Below, in pieces: positions 55,611-64,000 of a DNA stretch of 64,000 nucleotides (positions are counted from its first letter, which is position 1; every line of letters begins with the position of its first letter). The stretch spans positions 6,696,001 through 6,760,000 of the forward strand of contig NZ_CP046172.1 in the NCBI RefSeq assembly GCF_011801145.1, read 5' to 3'. A program made the translations under genes and the position numbers. This DNA comes from Nocardia arthritidis. GTDB lineage: Bacteria; Actinomycetota; Actinomycetes; Mycobacteriales; Mycobacteriaceae. The notes below the pieces were generated by a model. That model was given only the letters and a program-made list of their open reading frames with translations. It searched no databases and was not told the origin of the DNA.

Positions 55611-55646
55611 CCGAGTCGTGGTGGTGCTGGCACCACCACGACTCGG
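55611..55646. promoter_or_regulatory. Perfect 17-bp-arm palindrome upstream of the lipoprotein hydrolase
   Basis: Arm CCGAGTCGTGGTGGTGC (55611-55627) and its exact complement (55630-55646) separated by TG. It lies 52 bp upstream of the hydrolase start. It could be an operator, or a terminator for the remnant upstream. Confidence 0.65.
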
Positions 55647-55692
55647 AATCGATCCCGCGCCCGGCGCATCGGCCGAATGCGGCAGCGGCAAC

Positions 55693-56165
55693 TCATTTTC
55701 CGAAGAATCCGATGCCCACGAAATAGTCGACATACCTGCCTAGAATCTCCGATCCGATCACCCTGGATTCAACACAGGCACCAGTGAGCACCGCCCGCGA
55801 CTGAGAATCGAGATAGCGGTCCCAGCTGTTCCCGTCGTCGGATACACCATGTAAGAGCAAACTCTTGGTGTGCATGGCTATGCCCAATGAATCGTCACCC
55901 TGCCGCATGAGGTCGGACGATAAGCGATTCAATTCGTCGATGAATTCTGCGGTCGGCACAGAGCGGAAGGAGAAGCCGCGGGACTCCAGAAGGTTGAACA
56001 GATCCTTGAGCAGTATCGGGTGGACAGCAGGTTGTAGTTTCCGCCGAGCGTGCCCGGTTCCGCCGCGATCGTCACCAATCCCCGGGCCACATCGTTCACC
56101 GGCATCAGCGCAATTCTGGCGTATTGGAAATCATGCGGCACCATCCCCGTTGCGATCATCGCGCG
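55693..56165 (-). pseudogene. C-terminal remnant of an NRPS/CAR-type thioester reductase domain
   Basis: One minus-strand frame reads MVPHDFQYARIALMPVNDVA, RGLVTIAAEPGTLGGNYNLL; then a shift near 56020 puts HPILLKDLFNLLESRGFSFR, SVPTAEFIDELNRLSSDLMR in the next frame. The joined product matches the end of thioester-reductase (extended SDR) domains of nonribosomal peptide synthetases or carboxylic acid reductases. The large upstream part is missing: at ~56160 the DNA becomes the truncated LacI gene. The open frame at 55693-55959 (88 codons) is its last piece. Confidence 0.75.
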
Positions 56166-56661
56166 AATCGCATTCCACCGGGGTGCCGCGCCGCCGCTCG
56201 TGCAGCAGCAGCGCGTGCTCGTTGCCGACGGGCATCACGATCAGTCCGTCGACCCGCCGCGACAGCAGCGCGTTGAGGACCTGCAGCTGCCGATTCGGAT
56301 CGTCGTCGCTGCTCACAGGGAACACCAGGGTGCCGCGTCGGTGCGCATAGTCCTCCACGGCCCGATGCAGCACACTGGCGAAGGGATTGGCGACATCCAT
56401 CAACACCAGCCCGATGGCGGCGGTCCTCTGGCCACGCCCCCGCAGGGTGCTGGCCGTCAGGTTGTGCCGGTAGTCGAGCATCGTGACCGCCTCGCTGACC
56501 TGACGTGCCAGCGTGGGTGAGACGCCGCGCTCGCCGCGCACCACCCGCGATACGGTCTTGATGCTCACCCCAGCCAGTGCCGCGACATCGCGCATGGTCG
56601 CGGCACTGCGTCGCCCACCCGATTCCGACAACGTTGCCTCCGGATCGGACGGCGCTGACAT
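56131..56661 (-). pseudogene. Truncated LacI-family regulator
   Basis: 176 residues, about half the normal ~340. GAGAGG precedes the ATG at 56661. The N-terminal HTH is intact: ATMRDVAALAGVSIKTVSRV, VRGERGVSPTLARQVSEAVT, and hinge LDYRHNLTASTLRGRG. The periplasmic-binding-like domain begins TAAIGLVLMDVANPFASVLH and stops after HERRRGTPVEC, where sequence switches to the thioester-reductase remnant. It may still bind DNA, but dimerisation and ligand sensing should be lost. Confidence 0.8.
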
Positions 56662-56817
56662 TCAGTACCTCTCTCACACGGCGACGGCTTCCGCCGCCCG
56701 TCGAGGCCATAGCAGATCAGTTGGCCGGCACGAGCGTGAACGCGGCAGCACCACACGTGTAGGTGGGCGGCACGCTCATTCCGGTCTCGGCGCATATTGC
56801 TTGCAGCGGTCATAGCT

Positions 56818-58071
56818 TCAACTGACGGCAGAATCGGCGGGCACGGTCCCGCTGCCACCGGACGATTCCAATGGTCGCGGCAATATGCGTGCGGTCCGCC
56901 CGGAGGGGACGGCAACTGCGGCGAGAACCAGCCCCACTGCACTCAGTAGTGCACCGACCCAGTTCAGGGCGGGATAGCCGAGTCCGTTGTCGATCACCCG
57001 GCCGCCGAGCCACGCGGCAAGTGCCGCACCGGCATTGAACGCCGCGATATTCGCTGCCGCCGCCAGGGTCGGGGCTCCGTCGGCCTGCCGGAGCATCCAG
57101 CTCTGCATGATCGGAACGAGCCCGAATCCGGCCGCACCGAGCAGCGCCAGCGTCATGGCGGCGGGAATCGGGGCGTGCACCGTCGCGGCGAATACCAGGA
57201 GCACCGCGACCAGCAGGGTCAGGCTGCCGAGCAATGCCGACCGCGGCCATCTGTCGGCGACCCGGCCGCCGATCAGATTGCCCACGACCAGTCCGGCTCC
57301 GTACAGCACCAGCAGCCAGGCCATGGACGACTCCGCGAACCCGGCGATGGTGGTCATCATCGGAGCGATGTAGGTGAACGAAATGATCTGCCCGCTGATC
57401 CCGGCCGCGGTCATGGCCAGCGCCAGCCACACCTGCGGCCGACGGAAAGCCGTGAGCTCACGCCATAGTCCGGCATCGGGATCGGCGGGTGCACTCGGCA
57501 CGAGTGTCGCGATCCCCATCAGCCCGATCAGGCCGAGCAGGGCCACGCCCCAGAAGACCGTGCGCCAGCCCAGATGCTGGCCGATGACGGTCCCGGCCGG
57601 GACGCCGAGCACATTGGCCAGGGTCAGGCCGGTGAACATCGCGGCGATCGCACCGGCCCGGCGATCGGGTGAGACCAGCCCGGCGACCACCACGGTCGCG
57701 ACACCGAAGTACGCGCCGTGCGTGAGTGCGGACATGATGCGTCCGGTCATGAGTAGGCCGTATCCCGGGGCGAGGGCGCAGAGGGTGTTGCCGATCACGA
57801 ACAGTGCCAGCAATCCCAGCAGCACGGTCTTGCGGCGCATCCGGGTGGTGGCCGCAGTCAGGAGCAACGCGCCCGCTACCACGCCGAGGGCGTATCCGGA
57901 GATGAGCAGGCCCGCAGTGGAAATAGAGACATCGAGGTCGCGGGAGACCTCCGGAAGCAGTCCGTTCAGCACGAATTCGGTGCTGCCGAGGGCGAATGCA
58001 CTGATCATCAAGGCGATGAGGGCAAGTGGCACCGCAGGATTCCTAATCGTTTGTAGGGATAGGGACTCCAC
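56818..58071 (-). CDS. MFS transporter, DHA1 family
   Basis: 417 residues from GTG 58071; GTG 58032 (VPLALIALMISAFALGSTEF) with AGGA upstream is an alternative. About 12 membrane helices: LALIALMISAFALGSTEFVL, LLISGYALGVVAGALLLTAA, the loop TRMRRKTVLLGLLALFVIGN, MTGRIMSALTHGAYFGVATV and the second-half loop IGGRVADRWPRSALLGSL. This is the drug/arabinose-exporter branch (AraJ/Bcr-like). Substrate unknown. Its C-terminus is Ser/Gly-rich. Confidence 0.88.
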   Translation of the reverse strand: MESLSLQTIRNPAVPLALIALMISAFALGSTEFVLNGLLPEVSRDLDVSISTAGLLISGYALGVVAGALLLTAATTRMRRKTVLLGLLALFVIGNTLCALAPGYGLLMTGRIMSALTHGAYFGVATVVVAGLVSPDRRAGAIAAMFTGLTLANVLGVPAGTVIGQHLGWRTVFWGVALLGLIGLMGIATLVPSAPADPDAGLWRELTAFRRPQVWLALAMTAAGISGQIISFTYIAPMMTTIAGFAESSMAWLLVLYGAGLVVGNLIGGRVADRWPRSALLGSLTLLVAVLLVFAATVHAPIPAAMTLALLGAAGFGLVPIMQSWMLRQADGAPTLAAAANIAAFNAGAALAAWLGGRVIDNGLGYPALNWVGALLSAVGLVLAAVAVPSGRTARILPRPLESSGGSGTVPADSAVS

Positions 58072-58469
58072 GCTCGAGTGGCGGCGACGGTGTTATTCCT
58101 GGGGCAGTCTGTGAGCGTTGGCGTCGCTGCGAACCTCATTGGTCGCAGGCGGACACGTCGATGTCCTCCGCCGATGGCGAACGGAACCACCCGGCTCAAC
58201 GACACCTCTACCGACAGGTTTCCTCGGCCAAATGTTTCACCGCCTGCCAATCAGCTATTCCACGCCGAGGACCGCGCCCGCTGCTTTACTGCAGCGGCAG
58301 CTCGTTCAGAACCTTCGTGAGATGTCTGGCGCGCAAGCCGATAAACCATTCGAACCTCGGCTCATTCGCCCCTGGATATGAGCCAGGTCGCCTTTTTGAT
58401 TTCGGAAACGTTATCTTTCGTCGCCCGTTGTATGGGCTTTCGTCGAATAATATTTCTGGTTGATCGCTG
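58072..58469. other. Intergenic region, AT-richer, no supported gene
   Basis: The 398 bp between the HAD gene and the MFS gene have lower GC, with short AT-rich runs such as GAATAATATTTCTGG near 58445. It presumably holds the MFS promoter. The open frames within it overlap each other and lack ribosome sites. Confidence 0.4.
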
Positions 58470-59144
58470 TCATCGCTCGGGAACGGTGGGGGTGGTGTCG
58501 ATGTGCAGGACTTTGATCGAGGACAACGATTCGATGCGATGATCGTAGGGTGCAAATGGCCCGCCTTCGCGACCGGCGATGGCGATGGCTCGCATACCGG
58601 CGGCTTTGGCCGCGTGCAGTCCTGCGGGCGCATCTTCTATCACGACGCAGTCTCGGGGTTCGACGCCGAGTCTCGACGCTGCGGTCAGGTAACCTTCCGG
58701 CGCCGGTTTTCCCGTGCTGACGTCGTCGGCGGTGATCAGGACATCAGGGATCGGGAGTCGTGTGTGGGTCAGCCTGGTGACGGCGACGGGGTAGTGGCCG
58801 GAAGTGACCACAGCCCAAACGGATTCGGGGAGTTGGCGAATCAGATGCTCCGCTCCAGGGCAGGCAGTGAGCCTGTCGGTATTGCTGATGTCCTGCTCGA
58901 GCAGGCGCTGCGCTTCGGCTCGGGCATCGAGGAAGGGCGCGACCTCCGCGACGAGTTCGGCGAGGGTGCGGCCAGGGCACACTGCGATCACATGATCAGC
59001 GTCGAGGCCATGTTCGCCGGCCCAGCCACGAAGATTCTGTTCGATGACGGCTGCGGAGTCGACCAGCACGCCGTCCATGTCGAACAAGACAGCAGCGCAG
59101 GTGAGTGTGGTGTGGTCGGGGAGTCCGAGCTGGATCAGCGTCAT
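58470..59144 (-). CDS. HAD-family sugar-phosphate phosphatase/mutase-like protein
   Basis: 224 residues. HAD motifs in order: I, AAVLFDMDGVLVDSAAVIEQ near 18-37 (nucleophile Asp); II, VWAVVTSGHYPVAVTRL; III, DDVSTGKPAPEGYLTAASRL with the Lys; IV, DCVVIEDAPAGLHAAKAAG. The DMDGVLVDS form and the helical cap are those of beta-phosphoglucomutase/phosphoglycolate phosphatase relatives. Its start overlaps the cupin stop (TGATG). It is the last gene of the aldolase-cupin-HAD operon, so it likely dephosphorylates the sugar made there. Confidence 0.85.
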   Translation of the reverse strand: MTLIQLGLPDHTTLTCAAVLFDMDGVLVDSAAVIEQNLRGWAGEHGLDADHVIAVCPGRTLAELVAEVAPFLDARAEAQRLLEQDISNTDRLTACPGAEHLIRQLPESVWAVVTSGHYPVAVTRLTHTRLPIPDVLITADDVSTGKPAPEGYLTAASRLGVEPRDCVVIEDAPAGLHAAKAAGMRAIAIAGREGGPFAPYDHRIESLSSIKVLHIDTTPTVPER

Positions 59145-59629
59145 CAGGACGCGCTCCCGGTCTCGTGTTCGGCATCGATGCGGCCGTCGGCACGGTTCTG
59201 GTCATCGGCCAGCCTGATCACATCGTCGAGCTCTGGGGTCGAGACCTCGACCAGGGTGATGTCGGTGTCCGCCTCGATCCGGTGCACCGTACCTGGTCGC
59301 ACGTGGACGATTTCACCGACGACGAGCGGGCGTTGCAGCAACGGCTCATCCGGAGATGGCGCATAGTAGAGAGTCCCCGAACCGCGCAGGATAAGATTCG
59401 CCTCTTCTTTGCGCCGATGATATTGCAGGCTGGTCCGGTGACCCGCCGTCAAGTGAATCACCTTGAATCCGAACGGCGCCCCTTCGGTGACGAGCCAACG
59501 CTCCTCACCCCAATGCTTGGCCACCGTCTTGGTCAGTGCAACGTGCGTGATGGAGGGTTGGGCGGGGTAGGAGTTCGCGGGAGCACTCGTGTTCTGCAGC
59601 AGGTCGATCAGGTACGCGGGAATGGTCAT
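59144..59629 (-). CDS. Cupin protein, mannose-6-phosphate isomerase type II-like
   Basis: 161 residues from ATG 59629, with CCGGAG 6 bases upstream; the frame to 59728 has no ribosome site. The cupin metal site reads TSLQYHRRKEEANLILRGSG and, later, HVRPGTVHRIEADTDITLVE, followed by VSTPELDDVIRLADDQNRAD, the ending typical of phosphomannose isomerase cupin domains. It could isomerise an aldose/ketose phosphate. It starts 13 bp after the aldolase stop, so translation is probably coupled. Confidence 0.82.
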   Translation of the reverse strand: MTIPAYLIDLLQNTSAPANSYPAQPSITHVALTKTVAKHWGEERWLVTEGAPFGFKVIHLTAGHRTSLQYHRRKEEANLILRGSGTLYYAPSPDEPLLQRPLVVGEIVHVRPGTVHRIEADTDITLVEVSTPELDDVIRLADDQNRADGRIDAEHETGSAS

Positions 59630-59642
59630 CAGGTACTCCGGT

Positions 59643-60776
59643 TCAGCCGACGGGGACGGGGGCCTGGAAGTGGCACAGATAGTGCTGAATCGACTCGGCG
59701 ATCGCCCGGCGTAGTTGGTCGTCGACATAACCGCTGTCAGGTCCGAATGCGTACTCGACCCGTTTTTTGATTTCGCCGAACTCTTCGGTCCCGAACACGT
59801 AGTGACCGGCGATGACCGCTCGGTCAGCGTCGGTGGCGGTGGTATCGGTCTTCATCCACTTACGCCACAATCCAGACTCGTAGGCCAGCGTCAGGAAGTC
59901 CTCGCGTTGCTGCGACAGCCCGGCTTCCGCCATCAGCGCCAATAGCGTGCGGGTCTCCACCACTCCGAATTCGGGGGCGACATTCAGTGCGGACACCCCG
60001 TTGATGGCCAGCTCGCGCAGCGCGCTGCCCGGCAGATAGTCACCGTTGTGGGACTTCAACGCCGAGCCGAACTCATGGCAGATCTGGGCCAGTTCCCGGA
60101 TCGTGTGGCCAACGGCGGCCGGAGCCACCACAAGCGCCCCACAGTTCTCGGTTTCCTTCACCTTGGTCGCGGTCTGCGCGACGATGAATGTCGGACGCGG
60201 CAATCCCGCCGCGTGCAGACGGCGCGACACTTCGGCGATCTGCGCCCGGAATTCCCGCGGATCGTTGGTATCGACGCTCTGGTCCTCGAAACCGATCTCG
60301 AACATGATCTCCCGATCGAGCCCACGAGCATGAGCGTAGGTCTGCGCGTACAACTCGATCAGACGGTCGACCGCATCGGCGGTGTTCGCCAATCCATCGG
60401 CCTCCATACACGTATCGATATGCAACAGATCGAAACCGCTTGCCACGTCCTCCCGAAACGACGCGAGACAACTGTCCATTGCCGCATCCTCACCGAACCC
60501 CTTTTCCTGCGGATGCTGCCAAGGGCCGCCGTGATCTCGGCAGACCAGAACCAGACGGTCCTGGTCTCGCTCGCGCACATAATCCACGAGGTCTGCGGCC
60601 GTCCAACCTTCGACGTAGCCCCCACCGAGAACATTCGTTTCCACCTGACGGCGGCTCGGGATCAGCATAATGCGTTGCCGGTCACGCTTGGCGATCTCGA
60701 TCACCGCATCCACGCAGTTGGCAGACATCGGCCCAACTCCCAGCCGAGACGGAAGGTTCAAATCAACCAAATTCAT
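59643..60776 (-). CDS. GatZ/KbaZ-like class II aldolase-type protein
   Basis: 377 residues from ATG 60776, with AAAGGTGGGG upstream; TTG 60782 is an alternative. Family-like stretches: IMLIPSRRQVETNVLGGGYV, RLVLVCRDHGGPWQ (compare GGDHLGPN in GatZ), FDLLHIDTCMEADGLANTAD and EIMFEIGFEDQSVDTNDP. GatZ/KbaZ proteins partner or act in tagatose-1,6-bisphosphate aldolase. This one is shorter (~430 usual) and no GatY partner is nearby, so it may act alone on another sugar phosphate. First gene of a tight three-gene operon. Confidence 0.72.
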   Translation of the reverse strand: MNLVDLNLPSRLGVGPMSANCVDAVIEIAKRDRQRIMLIPSRRQVETNVLGGGYVEGWTAADLVDYVRERDQDRLVLVCRDHGGPWQHPQEKGFGEDAAMDSCLASFREDVASGFDLLHIDTCMEADGLANTADAVDRLIELYAQTYAHARGLDREIMFEIGFEDQSVDTNDPREFRAQIAEVSRRLHAAGLPRPTFIVAQTATKVKETENCGALVVAPAAVGHTIRELAQICHEFGSALKSHNGDYLPGSALRELAINGVSALNVAPEFGVVETRTLLALMAEAGLSQQREDFLTLAYESGLWRKWMKTDTTATDADRAVIAGHYVFGTEEFGEIKKRVEYAFGPDSGYVDDQLRRAIAESIQHYLCHFQAPVPVG

Positions 60777-61482
60777 TTTCAATTCCCCACCTTTAGTCGT
60801 ACACGCATAATTTTGGTTCGTAAATGTGCAGTCAACCGAAGGTCGCTACGCGATGGGCGAGCCCGTCGTCATCCCAGGTCCTTGCAAATCGTGCACCGTT
60901 TCCGAATTAACCGTTGACCGACTTCCAGGTAAGCTGACTGCTTACACGCCATCCATATTTCGAATCCATCCATACAACATTCACGATGATGAGGCATCGA
61001 ACGAAGACTCGGACGTCAGGAAAACTTGTCTCGATTTACGAGCATCTCTGATGCCTTGAACTCTCTACCGGTTAGAACTGCTATCGAAAGATATTCTTAT
61101 CGACTCGCGCGGAACTGCTCAAAATAGATTCTTCTTGTCGTTTCCAGAGATGGTTCTACTAATGCCCTCCCCGAACACGTTTTGCGTCCTTACCTCGCAA
61201 GCCTGGTTGGGTGGGCTCTTGCGCTGAGGCAACACTAGCCCGCATCACGACGTTCGGAACATCCGTCAGTCGCCACGAGGCACCGGAGGTCATGACGTTG
61301 GCACTCGATGTCGGTTGAGCTGCCCGACGTGATGGAACCCCTCCGACCACGCGATGCTCTTCATAGCAGCCTGGCTGCCAGCCCAGCTTGATGTGCTGTC
61401 GCTCGCTCGGAGTGAAGTCCGATCCCGGAAAGACAGCCGAATCATGAAGCCCGCCGCATCGGCGCGACCAGTCCGCCCTTTG
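60777..61482. other. 700-bp low-GC intergenic region, no supported gene
   Basis: The region is clearly more AT-rich near 60780-61150 than its surroundings and should hold the promoter of the aldolase operon. An open frame at 60826-61059 has no ribosome site or recognisable product. Around 61290-61460 the minus strand has a short WSEGFHHVGQLNRHRV-like stretch reminiscent of an AraC C-terminus, possibly a relic. Confidence 0.4.
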
Positions 61483-62541
61483 TTACTGACGTCCTTGTCG
61501 TGATGCGCGGTACTCACCGGGGGTTTGACCCGTTTCCTGCCGAAACACCCGATAGAACTGTCGTTCGGTGCGGAAGCCGCAGGCATATCCAATCGCCGCG
61601 ATCGGTTGGAAGGGCTTGGCCGAGAGAAGTTCTCGTGCCCGTTCGACACGTACCCGGCGCAGCATCATCGCGGCACGATCGTCGGTATGGCGGAAAAGAC
61701 GAAACAAACTACGCCGCGACAGGTGACACGCTCGCGCAATGTCATCGACGGTCAGCGCTGGATCGGCGTAGTTGGTCCGAATGAAATGCTCCACCTGCTG
61801 TTTTGCCAACTCCCGCGCCGACTCGTCGCTGGGCTCCGCATCGACCGCCAGCGACACCACGCCGGAGAGCAAATCGATACTCGGCGCACCCAGCACTGTC
61901 GCCCTCTGCACGTCGTCTCCGGACAGGCGACAAAGCCCTCTGAGATACTGCGCGACGACACCTGCCGCACCACGCAGCGGCACATCGATGACGGCTGACA
62001 ACCGGTCCGGTGTCAGTCCAGAGGATTCGAGTGCGACAGCCATCGGGACCTGGACAACGACCATTGCCGTGGCGGGGACCGCAAGTTGCATCGCGTACGG
62101 CATACCTGTCGAGAACAGAACCATGGTGCCCGGCCTCCCCTCCACGCTACGGCCGCCATGCTCGATGAGCGCGCGCCCCTGCGACACCAGCATGACGCTC
62201 AGGAATTCCCCCTCCGATTGCGCCACCTGCCGCGCGCTGCGGCGGACGAATAGGCCAGAGCTGCGGAAGCTCGACACCGCCAGCTGGTCGAACGCGGTGA
62301 ACCTTGCCCGGCCGAAGAAGCTGTCGCCCCCCACAGGCGCCACCGATACCGGAACCAGCGTGTTGCTCAGCAAATGTTCCCACTGTTCGAATGCGTCACG
62401 CACCGAACACTCCGGCGTTGAACTCACCTCGACAAAAGCGCCGCTTGGCAATTCGGTCACCAACCCATGATCACATCGAACCGAACGCCCGGCGGACCAG
62501 ACGATGTTCCTGGCGGCGGAATCGCGAGACGCTGCATTCAT
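61483..62541 (-). CDS. AraC-family transcriptional regulator
   Basis: 352 residues from ATG 62541 (GTG 62460, MTELPSGAFVEVSS, is a likely alternative because the IS remnant begins near 62545). The N-terminal AraC-binding-like domain has EQWEHLLSNTLVPVSVAPVG, VRRSARQVAQSEGEFLSVML and GTMVLFSTGMPYAMQLAVPA. The C-terminal two-HTH domain is complete: LTVDDIARACHLSRRSLFRL, FRHTDDRAAMMLRRVRVERA and IAAIGYACGFRTERQFYRVF with RQETGQTPGEYRASR. It may regulate the aldolase operon ~700 bp away, which has the same orientation; this is inference. Confidence 0.85.
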   Translation of the reverse strand: MNAASRDSAARNIVWSAGRSVRCDHGLVTELPSGAFVEVSSTPECSVRDAFEQWEHLLSNTLVPVSVAPVGGDSFFGRARFTAFDQLAVSSFRSSGLFVRRSARQVAQSEGEFLSVMLVSQGRALIEHGGRSVEGRPGTMVLFSTGMPYAMQLAVPATAMVVVQVPMAVALESSGLTPDRLSAVIDVPLRGAAGVVAQYLRGLCRLSGDDVQRATVLGAPSIDLLSGVVSLAVDAEPSDESARELAKQQVEHFIRTNYADPALTVDDIARACHLSRRSLFRLFRHTDDRAAMMLRRVRVERARELLSAKPFQPIAAIGYACGFRTERQFYRVFRQETGQTPGEYRASRQGRQ

Positions 62542-62544
62542 ACC

Positions 62545-63180
62545 AAGCTGACCGCGAGCGGCCGGGCACCGGTGAACCCCTCGTGGTGGACCTGCGGCCC
62601 GGCAACGCCTGGCTCCAACACCGCCGCCGACCACAAACAGGTCCTGGCCGCGGCGTTGGCGCAGCTACCGTGGCAGCCGGGTTACCGTGTCGGGCGGAAA
62701 GCGCTGGTCCGCACCGACGCCGGCGGCGGCACGCACGAGTTCGTGGCCTACTGCGCCGCACGGCGGCTGCAATATTCGCTCGGGTTCACCCTCACCGAAG
62801 CCTTGGTCGAGGCGGTCAATGCCGTCCCGAAACACGTGTGGACCCCGGCTTACGACGCCGAAGGCCAGGTGCGCGAGGGCGCCTGGGTCGCCGAAATCAC
62901 CGATATGGCAGACCTTTGCGGCTGGCCCGAGGGAATGCGACTGATCGTCAGGGAAGAAAGGCCCCATCCTGGCGCGCAGTTGCGGTTCACCGACGTCGAC
63001 GGGCTGCGGTTGACCGCGTTCGTCACCAACACCGGCCACGGTCAGCTCCCCGACCTGGAATTACGGCACCGCCGCCGCGCCCGCTACGAGGACCGGATCC
63101 GCGCGGCAAGGACACCGGGCTGCGCAATCTGCCCTTCGACAGCTATGAAGCCTCGATTAGTGCGCAAATTTCGACCCCAT
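62545..63180 (+). mobile_element. Remnant of an IS1380-type transposase
   Basis: Three frames together give an IS1380-like transposase middle: GTGEPLVVDLRPGNA; a shift near 62605; then GSNTAADHKQVLAAALAQLP, ALVRTDAGGGTHEFVAYCAA, PHPGAQLRFTDVDGLRLTAF and LELRHRRRARYEDRIRAA; a second shift near 63110; then KDTGLRNLPFDSYEASISAQ. Start, end and terminal inverted repeats are missing. It is non-functional and marks past insertion beside the AraC gene. Confidence 0.82.
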
Positions 63181-63182
63181 AA

Positions 63183-63609
63183 ACCGCAAACCAGCAGATC
63201 AGGAGCTTACAAACAAACAACGCTACAGAACGTGAGCCAAGTCAGGCCCGGAACCAATGGACTGCCACGTTCCGCCCGCGTGGCTCGGATTGTTCACCGC
63301 TTCGCCCGGGGATAGTTCGGTCGCCGCGGCTCGGCTGCGCAAAACGCACGCTTCGTCTTATATGCCCGTATCATTCTTTTCCAGTTAGAAGTGTTCCGGG
63401 GTGCTTCCGCAAGCTCGGAACACGGTCGGAAAGAGGATCAGTGGTGGGGATCAAGCTCAAGCCGGGCACGTACTGCGTGTGATCGTCCGGTCGCGGCGCA
63501 GAAGAGCACGTCGCGATTCGGAATACACCATCCCCGAAAGCAGGCTCTACAGGAATAACAGTGGAAAGGCCGGGCAGGCCAGCAGCTACCGGCTACCCAT
63601 AACCCCGTG
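63183..63609. other. Intergenic DNA, no supported gene
   Basis: No gene, repeat or ribosome site is evident between the transposase remnant and the hairpin at 63610. Short open frames lack recognisable products. Confidence 0.4.
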
Positions 63610-63634
63610 GTCTGCGCGCCTGCGGCGCGCAGAC
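63610..63634 (-). terminator. Hairpin downstream of the partial C2-like gene
   Basis: GTCTGCGCGCC and GGCGCGCAGAC around a 3-base loop form a perfect 11-bp stem 47 bp beyond the stop of the minus-strand gene ending at 63681. It is a likely terminator. Confidence 0.65.
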
Positions 63635-63680
63635 ACTGAATTCACGACCGTGGATCCGGGTTGAAGAATCAGGCTGAATC

Positions 63681-64000
63681 TCACACTCCCGCATGCCCTG
63701 TCGAGGACCCTTGCCAGATAGTGACTGTACAGTGACCGTCCTCACCCTTGATAGCGAAGGTGCCATCGTATATCAACATGTCCCAGGTTATTGTCCCGAG
63801 GAAATCGTCACCGTTGGAGTCGTCGGCCTCCATTATCTCGAATTCCATTTGTTGATGTTCATAGAGATATTGCACAGGAACGGCAACCGTCATCGACGTC
63901 GCGGTGCTCGGAGATTCCGGTACGACGCAGTTCGGAAAGTAGCCATTCAGGTCCTGGCACCACGGGTGGTAACGGAACGGATGAGCTTCGGCACTCCTGA
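63681..64000 (-). CDS. Partial protein with a C2-like Asp-rich segment (5' end cut by window edge)
   Basis: The minus-strand frame is open from the window edge at 64000 to its stop at 63681 (at least 105 residues), although an internal ATG at 63893 would give only 70. The visible part has RYHPWCQDLNGYFPNCVVPE with paired Cys, then LYEHQQMEFEIMEADDSNGD, DFLGTITWDMLIYDGTFAIK and HCTVTIWQG. The ADDSNGDDFLG stretch resembles the calcium loop of a C2 domain. Cys content suggests an extracellular protein. Function unknown; base composition is lower in GC than nearby genes. Confidence 0.6.
   Translation of the reverse strand, partial: RSAEAHPFRYHPWCQDLNGYFPNCVVPESPSTATSMTVAVPVQYLYEHQQMEFEIMEADDSNGDDFLGTITWDMLIYDGTFAIKGEDGHCTVTIWQGSSTGHAGV

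Noticed and set aside
60826..61059. 77-codon frame in the AT-rich gap upstream of the aldolase operon
   Set aside because: No ribosome site or family pattern, and it overlaps the expected promoter.

Overview
The window looks like part of a Nocardia-type actinobacterial chromosome (order Mycobacteriales). The DNA is GC-rich, GTG starts are common, and there is a secreted antigen-85-like mycolyltransferase. A housekeeping block also follows an order familiar from Mycobacterium and Corynebacterium: hflX, dapF, an SpoU-type methyltransferase, miaA, an Rv2728c-like gene, a DUF349 gene, an Rv2732c-like membrane gene, miaB, gluABCD, recX, recA, DUF3046 and an Rv2739c-like glycosyltransferase. No rRNA, tRNA or CRISPR array was seen. 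All identifications come from reading motifs; nothing was searched.

Layout. 1-11 kb holds ordinary accessory genes: a P-loop kinase cut by the window edge, a compact PEP-synthase/Rph-like protein, a histidine phosphatase, an SDR, an acyl-CoA dehydrogenase, a mycolyltransferase and an acyltransferase. 10.7-11.8 kb is non-coding and rich in a ~110-nt repeat, with a 25-bp-arm palindrome in the middle. 11.8-31.8 kb is the housekeeping block (tRNA modification, lysine/peptidoglycan precursor synthesis, glutamate uptake, recombination), with recA behind a LexA-type box. 32-41 kb carries small regulated cassettes (TetR/epimerase with a perfect palindromic operator, Lrp/MFS, VOC-PNPOx-DUF1348 facing a CGNR regulator, an APH(3')-like kinase) between recA and DUF3046.

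42.8-53.9 kb is an integrative mobile element: outward-facing tyrosine integrase, excisionase-like protein, a second small HTH protein, a DUF932 protein, a ParB-like protein, a small HTH-like protein, and a 1745-residue protein joining a MobF relaxase, a helicase and a zinc-finger/TOPRIM primase. No FtsK/TraB pump or type IV secretion genes are visible, so it reads as a mobilizable rather than self-transmissible element. Related AT-rich palindromes precede its excisionase, DUF932 and relaxase genes, which suggests one repressor controls the set.

54-64 kb is a scarred region: a lipoprotein hydrolase, a frameshifted thioester-reductase remnant joined to a truncated LacI gene, an MFS pump, a tight three-gene sugar-phosphate operon (GatZ-like aldolase, cupin, HAD phosphatase), an AraC regulator, an IS1380-type transposase remnant, and a partial C2-like protein cut by the right edge.

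The most interesting targets are the relaxase-helicase-primase fusion with a preserved internal start, the shared operators of the element, the aldolase-cupin-HAD operon, and the uncharacterised repeat family near 11 kb.
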